DNA of 64,000 bases. Origin: Echinometra lucunter. Its lineage: Eukaryota > Echinodermata > Echinoidea > Camarodonta > Echinometridae. Below, piece after piece: positions 45,401-54,228 of the stretch. Below the pieces are notes generated by a model. The model was not told the DNA's origin and made no database searches. It saw only the letters and a program-made list of their open reading frames with translations. The translations under genes and the position numbers were made by a program. Numbering within the stretch: the first letter of the stretch is position 1; each line of letters starts with the position of its first letter. Location: the NCBI GenBank assembly GCA_029962745.1, contig CM057171.1:4002682-4066681 (forward strand), in the 5' to 3' direction.

Positions 45401-48400
45401 TCAGCTGATAAGATGGAAGACAGTGCGTCCTCATTTTCTTACCGCTGAGCATTTTAATCTTTTCGGGGAATAGAAGTTAAGGTGCCCGGTCGGGCGCCCA
45501 TATTTCTTCCATTTTCATTTTGAAGTGCCCGGCGGTCCAATGTAGGCGCCCATGTGTCCCGAGTGCCCGCTAATGTCGAGCCCTGGTATAAGCTAAAGTT
45601 GAAATATCCATGTAGATTAACATTATTATTATTAAAACATTTTAAACATGAAATATAATTTTTGCCAACAAATTGATTTAGATTATTGGAAATACAGTCA
45701 CACTTTGTTCAAACAAGAGGAAAAACTCCAGGCATTCCATGTGGCCTTTTATAGTTAAGTTGTTCTTAAAGTCATCTGTAACTTAACACACAGTTTTTGT
45801 GAAACACCACCCTGGAGTTTGAGTTTGTGAATTTCTGATGGAATATTTTCACTTTCTCACAGGAAAGCAGAAAGAAAGCAGAGGAAGAGAAGGCAAGAAG
45901 GCAAGCAAGAGAACAGAGAGAAAGAGAGGAGAATAAGAGAAAGGAAGAGGTAGGTGGAACTTTGTCCTCCTTCTCGATCTAGCTGCTGGCATGTCACACT
46001 TAATATAAAATAAATGATGATGACTGTTGGGTTTTATTTACCCTGGGTAGCCACATCAGTATTACTACAGGTCTTCTTGCATGCCCTCCAATTATTATTA
46101 CCCCAGCAATGCTGGCTTGAGAGAGACACTTGTGAGCAAAACACCTTGTGAACAGATGTAAGCACTGTGCGAGGATAGAACCCAGGACCTCTCGTATTAA
46201 AGGCAGTAGCCTTCGCCACTATGCCACAATACTCCCACACACATTTATATGTAAATGACATTACACTGTATGTATTATGTTATTATGTTATTATGATATG
46301 ATATTTTCTGTAAAGTAAGTTGGCAGAAAAGGAATAAATTTTAAAGATAATGTTATATTTTGTCGTGTTTATAACTTGTGGATGATTTACTGAATGTTTC
46401 AGTACCAAAATGCCTTTAGATTATTTACAAGTTTTTCATTATAAAGTCATAGATTTTCCTTCAAGATGATTAATTGAATCCTCTGTAATTCATAGGAGTC
46501 ACTTAGCCTGCAATCTGATGTCATCGGCTTTCGATACTGTGTTAATATGGTCTTTAATTTTGTTGAGAGATTAAATGGCCCTACAGTGTGCTGTAGAAGT
46601 TAACTTATTCTTTTGATTATCTGCACTTAATTGAAAATCTGATATCCAGGAGAGACAGAGGGCATTAGCAGAGCAGCACCGAGCGCTTCCAGATGAACCG
46701 GAACCTGAACCTGAACCAGCACCAGTGCCGCCGAGAGAACGCCTGCCGGAGCCTGCAGCAGCACCGCGCCACGAGCCCCCTCAACCAGCAGCCGCTGCCG
46801 ATGACGAGTGGGAAACCCAAGCAGACGAGGAACAGCCCCCAGAGCTTCCTCCTCCAAGACAGAGCAAGCAGCTTCCTTCGTTACCCGGGCGACAGGCCCA
46901 GCCCCTCCCCGCCACACCAGACCAACCAAACCTGTACGAGGACGCGGGAGATGTGGGTGCAAATTTCAGCGAGCCGCAGGATACGTATGCTGATGCGGAT
47001 GCAACAGCAATGTACGATGAGCCTCCAGATGATATGGGACAAACGTATGAAGAAGTTGGTGAGTATACCATGATGAATTGTGGTATATTGACCAAAAAGG
47101 ATATCATAAGCTGAGAGTCAGAACACATTACCCTAAAAAAAAAATGATGCTAGATATTTTTTCCTTCATGTCTGGTTATAAAGGAAAATATTCTCAGCTT
47201 ATAAATGATCTATAACTCATCAGAAAAAACCTCCTTTACGAACTAAAGGAATGTCCAAAAGAAAAATTACTTATGTAAAGTGCTGACATAATCACAACAT
47301 GAATCATTTTGTCTGTTCAGAGCCAGAAGGGCATTAACTCATATCATTTTATATATAGACTGAATGCCCTTCTGACTCCAAATAGACTGATATAAAATTC
47401 TCTGATGCCTCAAAATCACCCAAGTCATCTTGATCAAAGCATGTTGCATAATTGTTTCTCCGTAGATCGCGCTCCTGAGGCTGATGATTCAACGTATGAG
47501 GATCTACCACCCCAGAATGAACCAGTTGAAGACACTACCTATGAAGCGGTGCCTGAGGGACAGGATGGGCTTAGAGCAAAGGCTATCTATGATTACCAAG
47601 CTAGTAAGTAAATATATTGATTTTCAGATGTCATCAACACTTAACAGTGTAATCGAGTTGTCAAAATGTGTTGTATACATGTTTCAGATTTCTGTTTACT
47701 TATTTTATTATTTATTTATTTATTTATTTCACATCTCTTAAAAAACTAGAATACAATACATTGAGAATCAGAAGATTTCTGAATAACATACAAGGTAGTA
47801 AAAAACAACAATTATACAAATAATACAAAATAACAAAATGCATAAAGGGATGAAGTGGATGTGGGGGAGCAGCAAAAAAGCCATTGGCCTATCACGGCTA
47901 CTCCCTGATTGACATTCATCACTAATCATACAATAAAATCTTACAATCGACATCTGAGATTGCAAGAAACAAGACTTATAACAAAATCAACAAAAATAGG
48001 CAAAAACATATAGGCAAGCTTATTAAAGAGTACGATTATGTATTAAAGGGTACGATTATTTCAGTATTAAAAAAAAAGAAAGAAAGGAAAAAGATCTCTT
48101 TAAAGTCATGGATTATGTATGAGAATGCTAAGGGCTATGTTTTGAAATGTTTTATTGACATAAGAATGTAAAAGGTGTTTGTATAGTTGATCCGTAGTAA
48201 TGAAAATATACATGAATGCCCCTTTCATTGTTATATTTTTGTTGAGATATCTAATGCAATACATCTGACTTGTCATTTTCTTTTAACAGCTGCAGAGGAT
48301 GAGCTGACCTTTGACCCCAATGAAATAATCACACACGTAGAGACGGTGAGCTTTTTTTTTGTTTTGATTTGTTTGATTGTTGTTGTTTTTGTATTTTTTT

Positions 48401-49150
48401 TGGGGGGGGGTGGGTTGTTTGTTGGATTCTTTTTCTTTTCTTAGTTTTTAAAAGAAATTTCCCCTTTACTAGACCAAGAATAGCCCTTCGGGAATGATAT
48501 GAAAAATGGCCTTCTTTATTCAAAATAAAAATCATCTTGCACAAGAAGTGATTTCATGAAACTTGGAGTAATCACTGAATCTGATCACAGAAATTCCATT
48601 AAAGAGTACCTTGTTCATTATTAAGGGGAAAGTGTTTTATTATTTCTGTTATGATCAATATCTTCTTTTCTCCCCCTCTCTCTCTTTCTCTCTCCCTCCC
48701 TTCTACATGTATCTCTCAATTTCTTTCTTTATCTCTCTATCTATCCATCTCTCCCTTTCTTTCTCCTCTATCTTTCCATCTCTTTCTTTCTTTCTCTCTC
48801 TATCTTTCTATCTCTTTCTTTCTTTCTCTCTTTCTCTCTCTCCTCTCTTTCTCTCTCTATCTTTCTTTCTCTATCTTTCTATCTCTTTCTTTTTTTCTCT
48901 CTCTATCTTTCTATCTCTTTCTTTCTCTATCTTTCTATCTCTTTCTTTTTTCTCTCTCTATTTTTCTATTTCTCCCTTTCTTTCTCTCTCTATCTTTCTA
49001 TCTCTTTCTTTCTTTCTCTCTCTATATTTCTATCTCTCTCTCTTTCTCTCAATTTTCTATCTTTTTGTTTAGATTGATGATGGTTGGTGGAAGGGAGTGT
49101 GTAGGGGGAAGGTGGGCCTTTTCCCTGCCAACTACGTAGAGCTGCTCTAG
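33401..49150 (+). CDS. CTTN: Cortactin (Src substrate, Arp2/3 and actin regulator), complete
   Basis: Fourteen coding exons with GT...AG junctions and consistent phases give 580 codons plus stop. Joins: 33401-33484, 33997-34576 (holding the gap), 35703-35832, 36484-36649, 39848-39903, 40543-40597, 41487-41597, 42630-42866, 43645-43706, 45863-45949, 46650-47058, 47466-47603, 48290-48345, 49073-49150. Domains: acidic N-terminus with DDDDW (17-21), the Arp2/3-binding signature; five 37-residue cortactin repeats (83-267) and a partial sixth (268-291), the F-actin-binding region; a charged, probably helical stretch (about 305-365); a Pro/Glu/Tyr-rich linker with YED, YDEPP and YEEV motifs that look like tyrosine-phosphorylation sites; and an SH3 domain (about 526-580) with AIYDY, DDGWWKG and [11 protein letters not shown]. 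In the family it stabilises branched actin at the cell cortex. Vertebrate cortactin has about six and a half repeats; this has five and a half. Confidence 0.95.
33997..34576 (+). CDS. CTTN: Cortactin exon 2, interrupted by assembly gap
   Basis: Acceptor ATCTAG, then [20 protein letters not shown] up to the N-run, and QESL plus two bases of the Asn codon after it, before the donor GTAAGT. Real coding bases are 33997-34058 and 34559-34576; six bases (AAGACA) occur on both sides of the gap. Confidence 0.9.
34059..34558. other. Assembly gap, 500 N
   Basis: Exactly 500 N, a conventional placeholder length. The left flank ends GGAAGACA and the right flank starts AAGACAAGAA. Collapsing the shared six bases gives a continuous exon matching the cortactin family, so the true gap is probably zero or slightly negative in length. 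A simple-repeat tract follows at 34595. Confidence 0.9.
34595..34690. repeat. (CTT/CTC)n tract in cortactin intron 2
   Basis: Pyrimidine trinucleotide array 18 bases after the exon 2 donor; it may have helped break the assembly. Confidence 0.9.
35411..35490 (-). mobile_element. tRNA-derived SINE fragment
   Basis: Read on the - strand: TTGCGCAGCTCAATGAGTTA at the A-box position and GAGTTCGAATCCCACTC at the B-box position give a tRNA-like head of about 75 bases. The SINE body could extend towards lower coordinates but is not clear. A different family from the 20.4-kb SINE. Confidence 0.6.
35703..35832 (+). CDS. CTTN: Cortactin exon 3 (residues 54-96)
   Basis: Acceptor CCCACAG. Completes Asn53, then reads [20 protein letters not shown] and the first half of repeat 1 ([14 protein letters not shown]) before GTATGG. 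Phase 0 end. Confidence 0.95.
35872..36223. mobile_element. Tigger/pogo-like MITE, 352 bp, TA target site
   Basis: Starts CAGTCCGACCTCGCTTATCC and ends ...GCGAGGACTG, with TA on both sides (35870-35871 and 36224-36225). Both the terminal sequence and the TA duplication are typical of pogo/Tigger-type mariner-group elements. No transposase is present. It lies in cortactin intron 3. Confidence 0.75.
36484..36649 (+). CDS. CTTN: Cortactin exon 4 (residues 97-151)
   Basis: Second half of repeat 1 and nearly all of repeat 2 ([20 protein letters not shown]), ending HASQK plus one base before GTATGG. Phase 1 end. Confidence 0.95.
36847..37090. mobile_element. Foldback with short tandem repeats in the arms
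   Basis: The left arm carries GGACCGAAGGCCTGCGA and GACCGAAGGCCCGCGA in tandem; the right arm (37051-37090) carries the inverted pair CGCGGGCCTTCGGTC and ATGGGCCTTCGGTG. The arms are much more GC-rich than the loop. It lies in cortactin intron 4. Confidence 0.65.
37715..37848. mobile_element. Foldback element, 134 bp
   Basis: TTATCGTGAAATAAGTC (37715-37731) is perfectly inverted at 37832-37848. An inner CACCAGC/GCTGGTG pair adds a second hairpin. It lies in cortactin intron 4. Confidence 0.75.
38238..38376. mobile_element. 139-bp foldback MITE, copy 2 of the 22.9-kb family
   Basis: Same length and order as 22891-23029: GGGGAGTGTTTCATGAAGAG, AAGCTACTGAAAATCCTTGC, CTGATTGGCTGAGAGCAAAT and a right arm ending GAAACGCTCCCC. 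It lies in cortactin intron 4. Confidence 0.9.
38694..38987. repeat. Direct duplication in cortactin intron 4, copy 1
   Basis: Begins AATAGAAACTGATAGTACCA and ends CAGACAAACAAAACAGCA. It contains GATTTAATTGTAG, uninterrupted, at the point where copy 2 carries a LINE insertion. A stretch of about 95 bases (38729-38824) is absent from copy 2. Confidence 0.85.
39003..39683. repeat. Direct duplication in cortactin intron 4, copy 2 (interrupted)
   Basis: Matches copy 1 in 39003-39116 and 39608-39683. Between these lies a truncated LINE. The flanking halves join to the copy 1 sequence with no net loss apart from a few bases at the junction. Confidence 0.85.
39117..39608 (+). mobile_element. 5'-truncated L2/CR1-like LINE, C-terminal RT tail
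   Basis: From [20 protein letters not shown] through [20 protein letters not shown] to [10 protein letters not shown] this is the well-known tail that follows the reverse transcriptase domain in L2/CR1-type elements; it ends at a TAG near 39424. The 3' end has GCGCCTTGAG (39546) and a microsatellite tail (TTATTG)n, also typical. Only about 490 bases remain, so it is a dead copy. Confidence 0.9.
39848..39903 (+). CDS. CTTN: Cortactin exon 5 (residues 153-170)
   Basis: Completes Asp152, then [18 protein letters not shown] before GTATGT. First half of repeat 3. Phase 0 end. Confidence 0.95.
40543..40597 (+). CDS. CTTN: Cortactin exon 6 (residues 171-188)
   Basis: [18 protein letters not shown], second half of repeat 3, ending with G before GTATGT. 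The donor lies at the start of a tandem repeat that copies it twice more (40715, 40830). Phase 1 end. Confidence 0.95.
40597..40947 (+). repeat. Three tandem ~116-bp units, each starting with a splice donor
   Basis: Unit starts at 40597, 40714 and 40829 all read GGTATGTTCACA(C/T)TGCCTGA. Shared later landmarks are CTGAGATA, ATACTTTG, AATCTTGGCATG and TGAAGCAAAT. The first unit begins exactly at the exon 6/intron 6 boundary. Confidence 0.95.
41487..41597 (+). CDS. CTTN: Cortactin exon 7, one repeat unit (residues 189-225)
   Basis: 111 bases, exactly 37 codons: [20 protein letters not shown] and on to KHASQK, before GTTTGT. Symmetrical phase 1-1, so it could be skipped or duplicated without a frame change. 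Confidence 0.95.
41761..42073. mobile_element. Foldback element, GTTTCATAAAGCT ends
   Basis: Left arm GTTGTTTCATAAAGCTATTT and right arm AGCTTTATGAAACACCTCC are inverted, with GTTAAGTTAC/GTAACTTTAT inside. A related sequence is at 45591-45830. It lies in cortactin intron 7. Confidence 0.75.
42248..42471. repeat. 112-bp tandem duplication in cortactin intron 7
   Basis: Two copies of a unit starting GTCAAGAATATGTCTCATCT and ending GCAGCAGACTCTATAGA, with few differences, which implies a recent duplication. Confidence 0.95.
42630..42866 (+). CDS. CTTN: Cortactin exon 8 (residues 226-304)
   Basis: Completes Asp226; holds repeat 5 ([20 protein letters not shown]) and partial repeat 6 ([20 protein letters not shown]), then [15 protein letters not shown] before GTCTGA. 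Phase 1 end. Confidence 0.93.
43645..43706 (+). CDS. CTTN: Cortactin exon 9 (residues 305-325)
   Basis: [20 protein letters not shown], then E before GTAAGT; corresponds to the short segment that follows the repeats and leads into the helical region. Phase 0 end. Confidence 0.93.
43758..43915. repeat. (CAGT)n microsatellite in cortactin intron 9
   Basis: Long degenerate GTCA/CAGT tetranucleotide array beginning about 50 bases after the exon 9 donor. Confidence 0.95.
45478..45585. mobile_element. DNA transposon terminus (CAGGGCTCGACATTA end)
   Basis: On the - strand the edge reads CAGGGCTCGACATTAGCGGG, followed by CACT and G/C-rich GGGCGCC/GGGCACT motifs. This type of end is common in hAT-like elements. 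The opposite terminus was not found, so the extent is unknown; it may be the right edge of an insertion into the relative of the 41761 element. Confidence 0.4.
45591..45830. repeat. Partial relative of the 41761-42073 element
   Basis: Shares TCAGCTAAAAGT/TAAGCTAAAGTT, TGTAGATTAACATTA, GATTATGGGGAATGCAGTCA-like sequence, CCATGTGGC and a right end GTAACTTAACACA...GTGAAACACC. Its left end is missing and is replaced by the 45478-45585 sequence. Confidence 0.6.
45863..45949 (+). CDS. CTTN: Cortactin exon 10 (residues 326-354)
   Basis: 29 codons rich in Glu, Lys and Arg ([20 protein letters not shown]), predicted helical; before GTAGGT. Symmetrical phase 0-0. Confidence 0.93.
46030..46240 (-). mobile_element. 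tRNA-derived SINE
   Basis: On the - strand, GGCATAGTGGCGAAGGCTAC (A-box region) and CCTGGGTTCTATCCTCG (B box) head the element, followed by CAAGGTGTTTTGCTCACAAG and a tail near GGGTAAATAAA. It lies in cortactin intron 10. Confidence 0.65.
46650..47058 (+). CDS. CTTN: Cortactin exon 11 (residues 355-490)
   Basis: Ends the helical stretch ([14 protein letters not shown]), then a Pro/Glu-rich linker ([20 protein letters not shown]) and tyrosine motifs [22 protein letters not shown] and TYEEV. Noticeably more GC-rich than the introns; the other two frames are also open by chance. Phase 1 end at GTGAGT. Confidence 0.93.
47311..47389. repeat. Small foldback, copy 2
   Basis: CAGAGCCAGAAGGGCATTAA mirrors TGAATGCCCTTCTGACTCCA. 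Same arrangement as 11027-11094. It lies in cortactin intron 11. Confidence 0.65.
47466..47603 (+). CDS. CTTN: Cortactin exon 12 (residues 491-536)
   Basis: Tyrosine motifs STYEDLPP and TTYEAVPEG, then the first SH3 strand [10 protein letters not shown] before GTAAGT. Phase 1 end. Confidence 0.95.
48290..48345 (+). CDS. CTTN: Cortactin exon 13 (residues 537-555)
   Basis: [18 protein letters not shown], the RT-loop and second-strand part of the SH3 domain, before GTGAGC. Phase 0 end. Confidence 0.95.
48672..49064. repeat. ~390-nt polypyrimidine (CTTT/CTCT)n tract in cortactin intron 13
   Basis: Nearly uninterrupted C/T sequence ending about ten bases before the acceptor GTTTAG of the last exon. 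It also gives long Ser/Leu/Phe-rich spurious frames. Confidence 0.95.
49073..49150 (+). CDS. CTTN: Cortactin exon 14, terminal (residues 556-580)
   Basis: [20 protein letters not shown], then YVELL and TAG. Contains the SH3 tryptophan pair and the ALYDY-domain closing PANYV motif. Confidence 0.97.
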   Translation: MDDGWWKGVCRGKVGLFPANYVELL

Positions 49151-49337
49151 ACCACCGCAACCTCGCAGCATTCTCAACCTTAACACAACCAAAGTAGAAC
49201 GTTGCTTCTACAATGAAGATGATTCACCTGTAGCTCTTAATCATTATGCCAGTATCCCTACACAGCTGAGGTACCAATGTATGTGTACATGTATGAATGA
49301 CAATTAGTGCAGGCATGCCTGGGTCTTGTTTTTTAAC

Positions 49338-50075
49338 CCATGGCACTACAGAGTTTTCTTAATGGCCAAATTAATCACTTTTTGATCCTCAAATTGGCAC
49401 CAGTTATTTTCATTTTCCACTCTTGCATACTTTGAAAAAATAAGAATGCATGCAATATTAGCCAGTGTGAATACAACAGGGCTCATACGGGTCAGGGAAT
49501 TTCTGGAAAGTCAGGGAATTGGAAATTCTTTTTTCCAGAAGCAAAAAGTCAGGGAAAGTCAGGGAATTTCTCAATTTCTTCTGGAAAGTCATGGAATATC
49601 ATTTATTCAAGATATATTTCATGTTAATAAATTCACGCTCTGGCCAGCCCTGCATTCATTGCATTCAGATCAGCGTTGAAACTCTTTTAATCAGCGTGCT
49701 TTTTATGTAAGTTTTGCATCACATGTGATCGATGAGTCATGGAAATTTGCTTTTTTTCTGCCCTGGAAAATCATGGAAAGTCATGGAATTTGGAAAATTT
49801 TTAAGTGTATGAACCCTGATACAAACTGAGAAATTTTACAGAAAATTGCCAATTTGCATATGAAAGTAGCGATTATATATACATCACGCTGCTTTGGCAT
49901 GTCAGAGAGTTTAACGATTAGTTTCAGTTAAAACACACTTATTCATAAACGATACAACTTATGGCATTAGGAATGGACTAAAATTAGGGGTTTTCTTTTC
50001 TTTCTTTATTTCTGCTCATGTGTTTATATCAGTCATTCCTACCATTAAAGATGCTGCGAAAATGCAGTAGGTTAA
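49338..50075. repeat. Dispersed repeat, copy with insertion
   Basis: Same family and orientation as 32555-32960. The match is broken at 49477-49818 by a separate element with its own target duplication; the repeat resumes at AGAAAATTGCCAATTTGCAT. Confidence 0.75.
49477..49818. mobile_element. CAGGGYTCATAC MITE with ATACAA duplication
   Basis: Left end CAGGGCTCATACGGGTCAGG, right end (reverse complement) CAGGGTTCATACACTTAAAA. ATACAA lies on both sides (49471-49476, 49819-49824). Both halves contain multiple GTCAGGGAA or GTCATGGAA repeats. No coding capacity. Confidence 0.8.
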
Positions 50076-51624
50076 AGAGTGATCACACTGCACTCAAAGT
50101 ATAAATTTAGCATTTGTGAGTGATGTTCACGACACTGCATAACAAATATTTCTTTGCACGGATGATTTCACAGACAATAGGCATGTTTACATGTTGTGCG
50201 TTGATTTTGCAATTAGTAGCACACGCTATTTGCAACACATAATCACATGCATTGCCAGCTCATTTTTGCATTCTGTTACTTTTGCAATTTGAGCAGTCTT
50301 CCAGCAGTTCACACAATTTGTGAAAGCAAAACCCTTTACACAACTTTTTTTTTCTATTCCTTTGGTTCATGAAGAAATGTTAGAATAACATATCGCACAG
50401 TTTCAGATTTGTTTGACTTCAGCAGCATTACCCATCCTGAAAACTTTTTTTTCTCTTCTTCTCTCACCCATCATACTAACATTCATAAAACTGCAGTATT
50501 AAAGTTAGATATAAAATACCACACTGGGAACTTTTGGTAAAGCTTGCTTAATGATACATAGGCTTAAGTTCTGGAAAAAAGCTTGTAAGAAACATGTATT
50601 ATTTAGCTAGTAGTTGTTATTATCTAGGAATGGTGTAACAAGGAAGAGAAACAAACGTTGAGATCGATCTCACAGAATAATGAATAACTATAGAACATGA
50701 GAGAGAGATTGGGATAAGATTGTAATAATTACAGAAAATTAATGTACTAAATTTTTGGGAATGAATATATCAGTTATTATGAACATGAATAAATTTTGTA
50801 TAGATGATAGCGTAATATATATAGCCTTATGTACAATGTACATGAATTTATTTCCATTATTTGCCTCTTTGTGAGCCAAATAGACCTGAGAACTTATTTA
50901 CTCATCATATGACGCCCGAATTTTTGCTGATATGATTATCTTTAGCTAAATTTTACATTGAGAATGCCTCTTGTTTGACTCTGTGATAGAATTAAACAAA
51001 TATAAAAGTGACAAGTTTCATGCATGCAAAATATTTTGCTTGTATAGGACCTCTCCGCTAGATTCACTACTGATATTGCCTTGATCACGAATTAGTTGTA
51101 GTCATTTGTATAGAGTAAAAAAAACAAGCACGTTTGTATAAAAAGCAGTGCTTACGTAAAATTCTAGTACTTCACAAATGACAATTTACAACTTACAGCT
51201 TCATATCCAGCTCATGATGATTTTTAGAACTTTTAGGTTGTTTATTTACAGGTATTTAGTTAGTTTTGTTCAAGCGGCATTTTAAAAATTAATTTTATAT
51301 CATCTTGTGAATCAAGTTATTATTTTTCTGTGTATTTTTCTTTTTGTTCCTTTTGTTGTATTGGTATTTTCATGCAATGAGATGAGTAGCCATGATCTTT
51401 CATACCTGTCCAAGGTTTTGCCTTGTCTTCATTTTCAGAGCTGCAGAAGTGAATCAGGTCTTCATGTTTTGTGTTTTTTGTTATTTGGGACTGAAGCTGA
51501 AATGAGACCGTTTTTAAGCCTGTACAGTGCAACCCAGAAAAAACGAAACCAAGATCGATTGATGTTAAAGTAAAAGGCTAACATTGTGAGAATTTTAAAA
51601 AATTTCATTTTACTACTTGACAAT

Positions 51625-51800
51625 GGTATAAATACAAGAGTTATAGTTTAAAAGTACCAGTCTGAACATTTCAAAGTATAATGTTGACGGAAAGTATTTT
51701 TAAATATTAAAAATGTAAACCAATGTTTGAAGAAAATATAGTGGTCGGTTGCACAGACTGGACATAAGGAACATGCATGTGCACAGAGTTCACCTGAACA
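51625..51800. repeat. Dispersed repeat, inverted relative to 32060-32290
   Basis: See 32060-32290; the match on the - strand includes AGTCTGTGCAACCGACC and AATATTTAAAAATACTTTCC. Confidence 0.7.
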
Positions 51801-53584
51801 GTGTATGTGTATGCATATCATGTATAGTACGGTGGTGTGTGTATGTGTGTGTATGCATATCATGTATAGTACAGGGAGAGAGGTGAAGCCAACGGGTTTT
51901 TTTTTTAACTGGTTGAAAATGCTCCTCTAGCTATTTGTCTCATGAGACCAACACTATTAAAATCGGCGTTTTTGTCTTTTAAACAGTTTTTCATTTCAAA
52001 TTATGATTGGTTTCAGGGTTTCTGAGTACAAATGCAAGTACTCATACACATGTTTCATCTTAGTTTGAGAATTTTTTAAAATCAGCTGCTCACACAGTTA
52101 GCCAATGCCTTTAAATCATATGTTAATTACAATTAGGATCAATAAATGGCACACATGTGTAAAGCTTAGATCCTCTTCTTTCATTCTATTCTAATCATAT
52201 GATACATACTTCACGCATGAGTGAACAAAGACAATATGAATCAGGGCTACCAAAAGGTTGTTTGCTCAATGATACCTGAATTTCAAAGAGATACCGTAGT
52301 CACATTTCTAGAAAATTAATTTTCTACCCTTTCATATGACAACTCCGTTGGTGTCATTTGAAAGGGTATTAATCATTAAGATATGATTAAACATTGATAA
52401 CCCTCGGTTTCATTTTTTCTGGGACGCACGGTATAATCTTCTGGATTTTCATGTGTATTATTTGTTCTCACAGGTACAATGTCTAATGCGAAAAATATCG
52501 CACATACTTATTTGTTTGGTTTTAATGATGCACATATTTGAAGGTTTGTTTTGTTTTGTCCTGTCATACATGAATAAATCAGAGCTTAACTTTGTGTAGA
52601 TTCAATGAATTTGAAGCAAAAGACATGCCAAAGACATTTCCTTCATATTCCATGCAGCACCAAACATGACGATATAATGATGGAAATTTAGTGATTTTGT
52701 ACTTGACCATTTTCTCTATATCTAGTAGCCAGTGTGTTATGTAGAATCTTTTTATTTTCCTAGTACTCCCCTCATCATAATGCTTATCATTCTTTTTCCT
52801 TCTTTTTTCTTTAATGGAAGAGTATTGAAAAATGATTCCGAATTCCGGTACAGTGAGAATATGTACATGTATTATACAGATCTTGTGCATTATAAAATGA
52901 TATATAAAGGACTCTGTATCATGTGATTTGTGAAAATAACTGGATTTCATAGTGATTTCAGTTATAATGCACTCAGTTACATGTAATATGTCCATCTGAT
53001 TATGAAATCTGATTGCAGCCTCCATTTTTTGTGACTGATTTTATATCCATCAATCTTTTTAATACGATGAGTGTCAGCATAGTTCGGAAACTGCTTCCGA
53101 GTAATTTTGTACATGTTATTGTAATATATACTGTCATATTATGTTTATTGTAGTAAAAAAATATATTTGTATCAGTGCTTCAGAGCTTGTGACTTGCACT
53201 TGTAGAGGTGCAGGATACCGTCATATTAAAGTGATTTATTGCTGTAGAAAGAATTTGATGAAATTGAGTGGGCGAGGTGTATTGTCATGATTATCTTGGT
53301 AGTATTTGTAATCATTTTATGTTTGTACACTTCAGAATTAAAGAGATGCCTTTTCATTTTTTGCATAAAGAAATATGTCCGTTTTCATATTTCATTTCTT
53401 TCATGTGTGCTCTTTCTTTTTCTCTCTCTTTTTATTTGAAATCTGTTCCACGGTTTTTGCGAATTGCATGCCTTTTGGTATTTTTTTACTTTGCATGTTA
53501 TTTATAATAATGCAGGTGGCTGCTGCGAGGTCATTAAAATAGAATTTCATCTTATATATCAATATCATCTTCAACTCATCATCA

Positions 53585-53835
53585 TTAAATCACAGTCATA
53601 CTATCACTATCATATTATCATCATCACTATCATCATCATCACCAATCTTGTCATCATTATCATCTAGTATCATCGACATCACAACAAAAGCTATTTTTAT
53701 TACCATCAGTACCACCATTTTCATCACCACCATCATAATCACCACCCATTATCATCATCATCAATCATCATCACCTTTATCAACATCATACCAACAATAT
53801 TATCACCAGGCATCACCAACACCCATTATTTCCAT
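53585..53835. repeat. (ATC)n/(CAT)n imperfect microsatellite
   Basis: Degenerate ATC/CAT/CAC trinucleotide tract. Confidence 0.85.
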
Positions 53836-54063
53836 AATACACAAAAATGAATCTAAAAATTAAGAACACAAGAAAATAAATTTTTAAATTTACAAGGCAA
53901 GTCTTGATATTTTACACCTTAAAAATAATTATTCATGACATCACTAATTTCCAGCACGATTCATCACATACTACCCCAAATACAAATTTCTTAATGATAA
54001 TACATACATCTACTGTACAAGTACATCAACACTAAATATATCCTGGACTGAAACTGTTAAATA

Positions 54064-54226
54064 CAGTGAAAACTCGATATAAAGAGATCTGATATAACAA
54101 TATGCCTTATATAACAAGGTAATATTTTGGTCCCAGCTCTTTATATTCTACTGTTTTTTAACCCTGATATAACAAGATTCCTGCTATAACGAGGTAATTT
54201 TGATGGTCCCAACCAAGTTTTCACTG
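54064..54226. mobile_element. Tigger/pogo-like MITE, 163 bp, TA target site
   Basis: Starts CAGTGAAAACTCGATATAAA and ends ...AAGTTTTCACTG, with TA on both sides (54062-54063 and 54227-54228). The interior repeats GATATAACAA/CTATAACGAGG. Typical of non-autonomous Tigger elements. Confidence 0.85.
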
Positions 54227-54228
54227 TA

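Larger units (their letters stand above)
49151..53560. other. Cortactin 3' UTR and downstream flank
   Basis: No further exon is supported. A long 3' UTR is likely but its end cannot be fixed; candidate AATAAA signals occur, for example, near 50787 and 52573. Repeats inside: 49338-50075 and 51625-51800, described separately. Short CA/TG-rich repeats occur near 51830. Confidence 0.5.

Noticed and set aside
46627..47128. Alternative long frames on both strands over cortactin exon 11
   Set aside because: GC-rich exon leaves shadow frames open; only the frame in phase with exons 10 and 12 continues the protein.
48611..49139. 150- to 160-codon Ser/Leu/Phe-rich + strand frames
   Set aside because: They read the CT-rich intron tract before the last cortactin exon, in the wrong frame for the SH3 domain.
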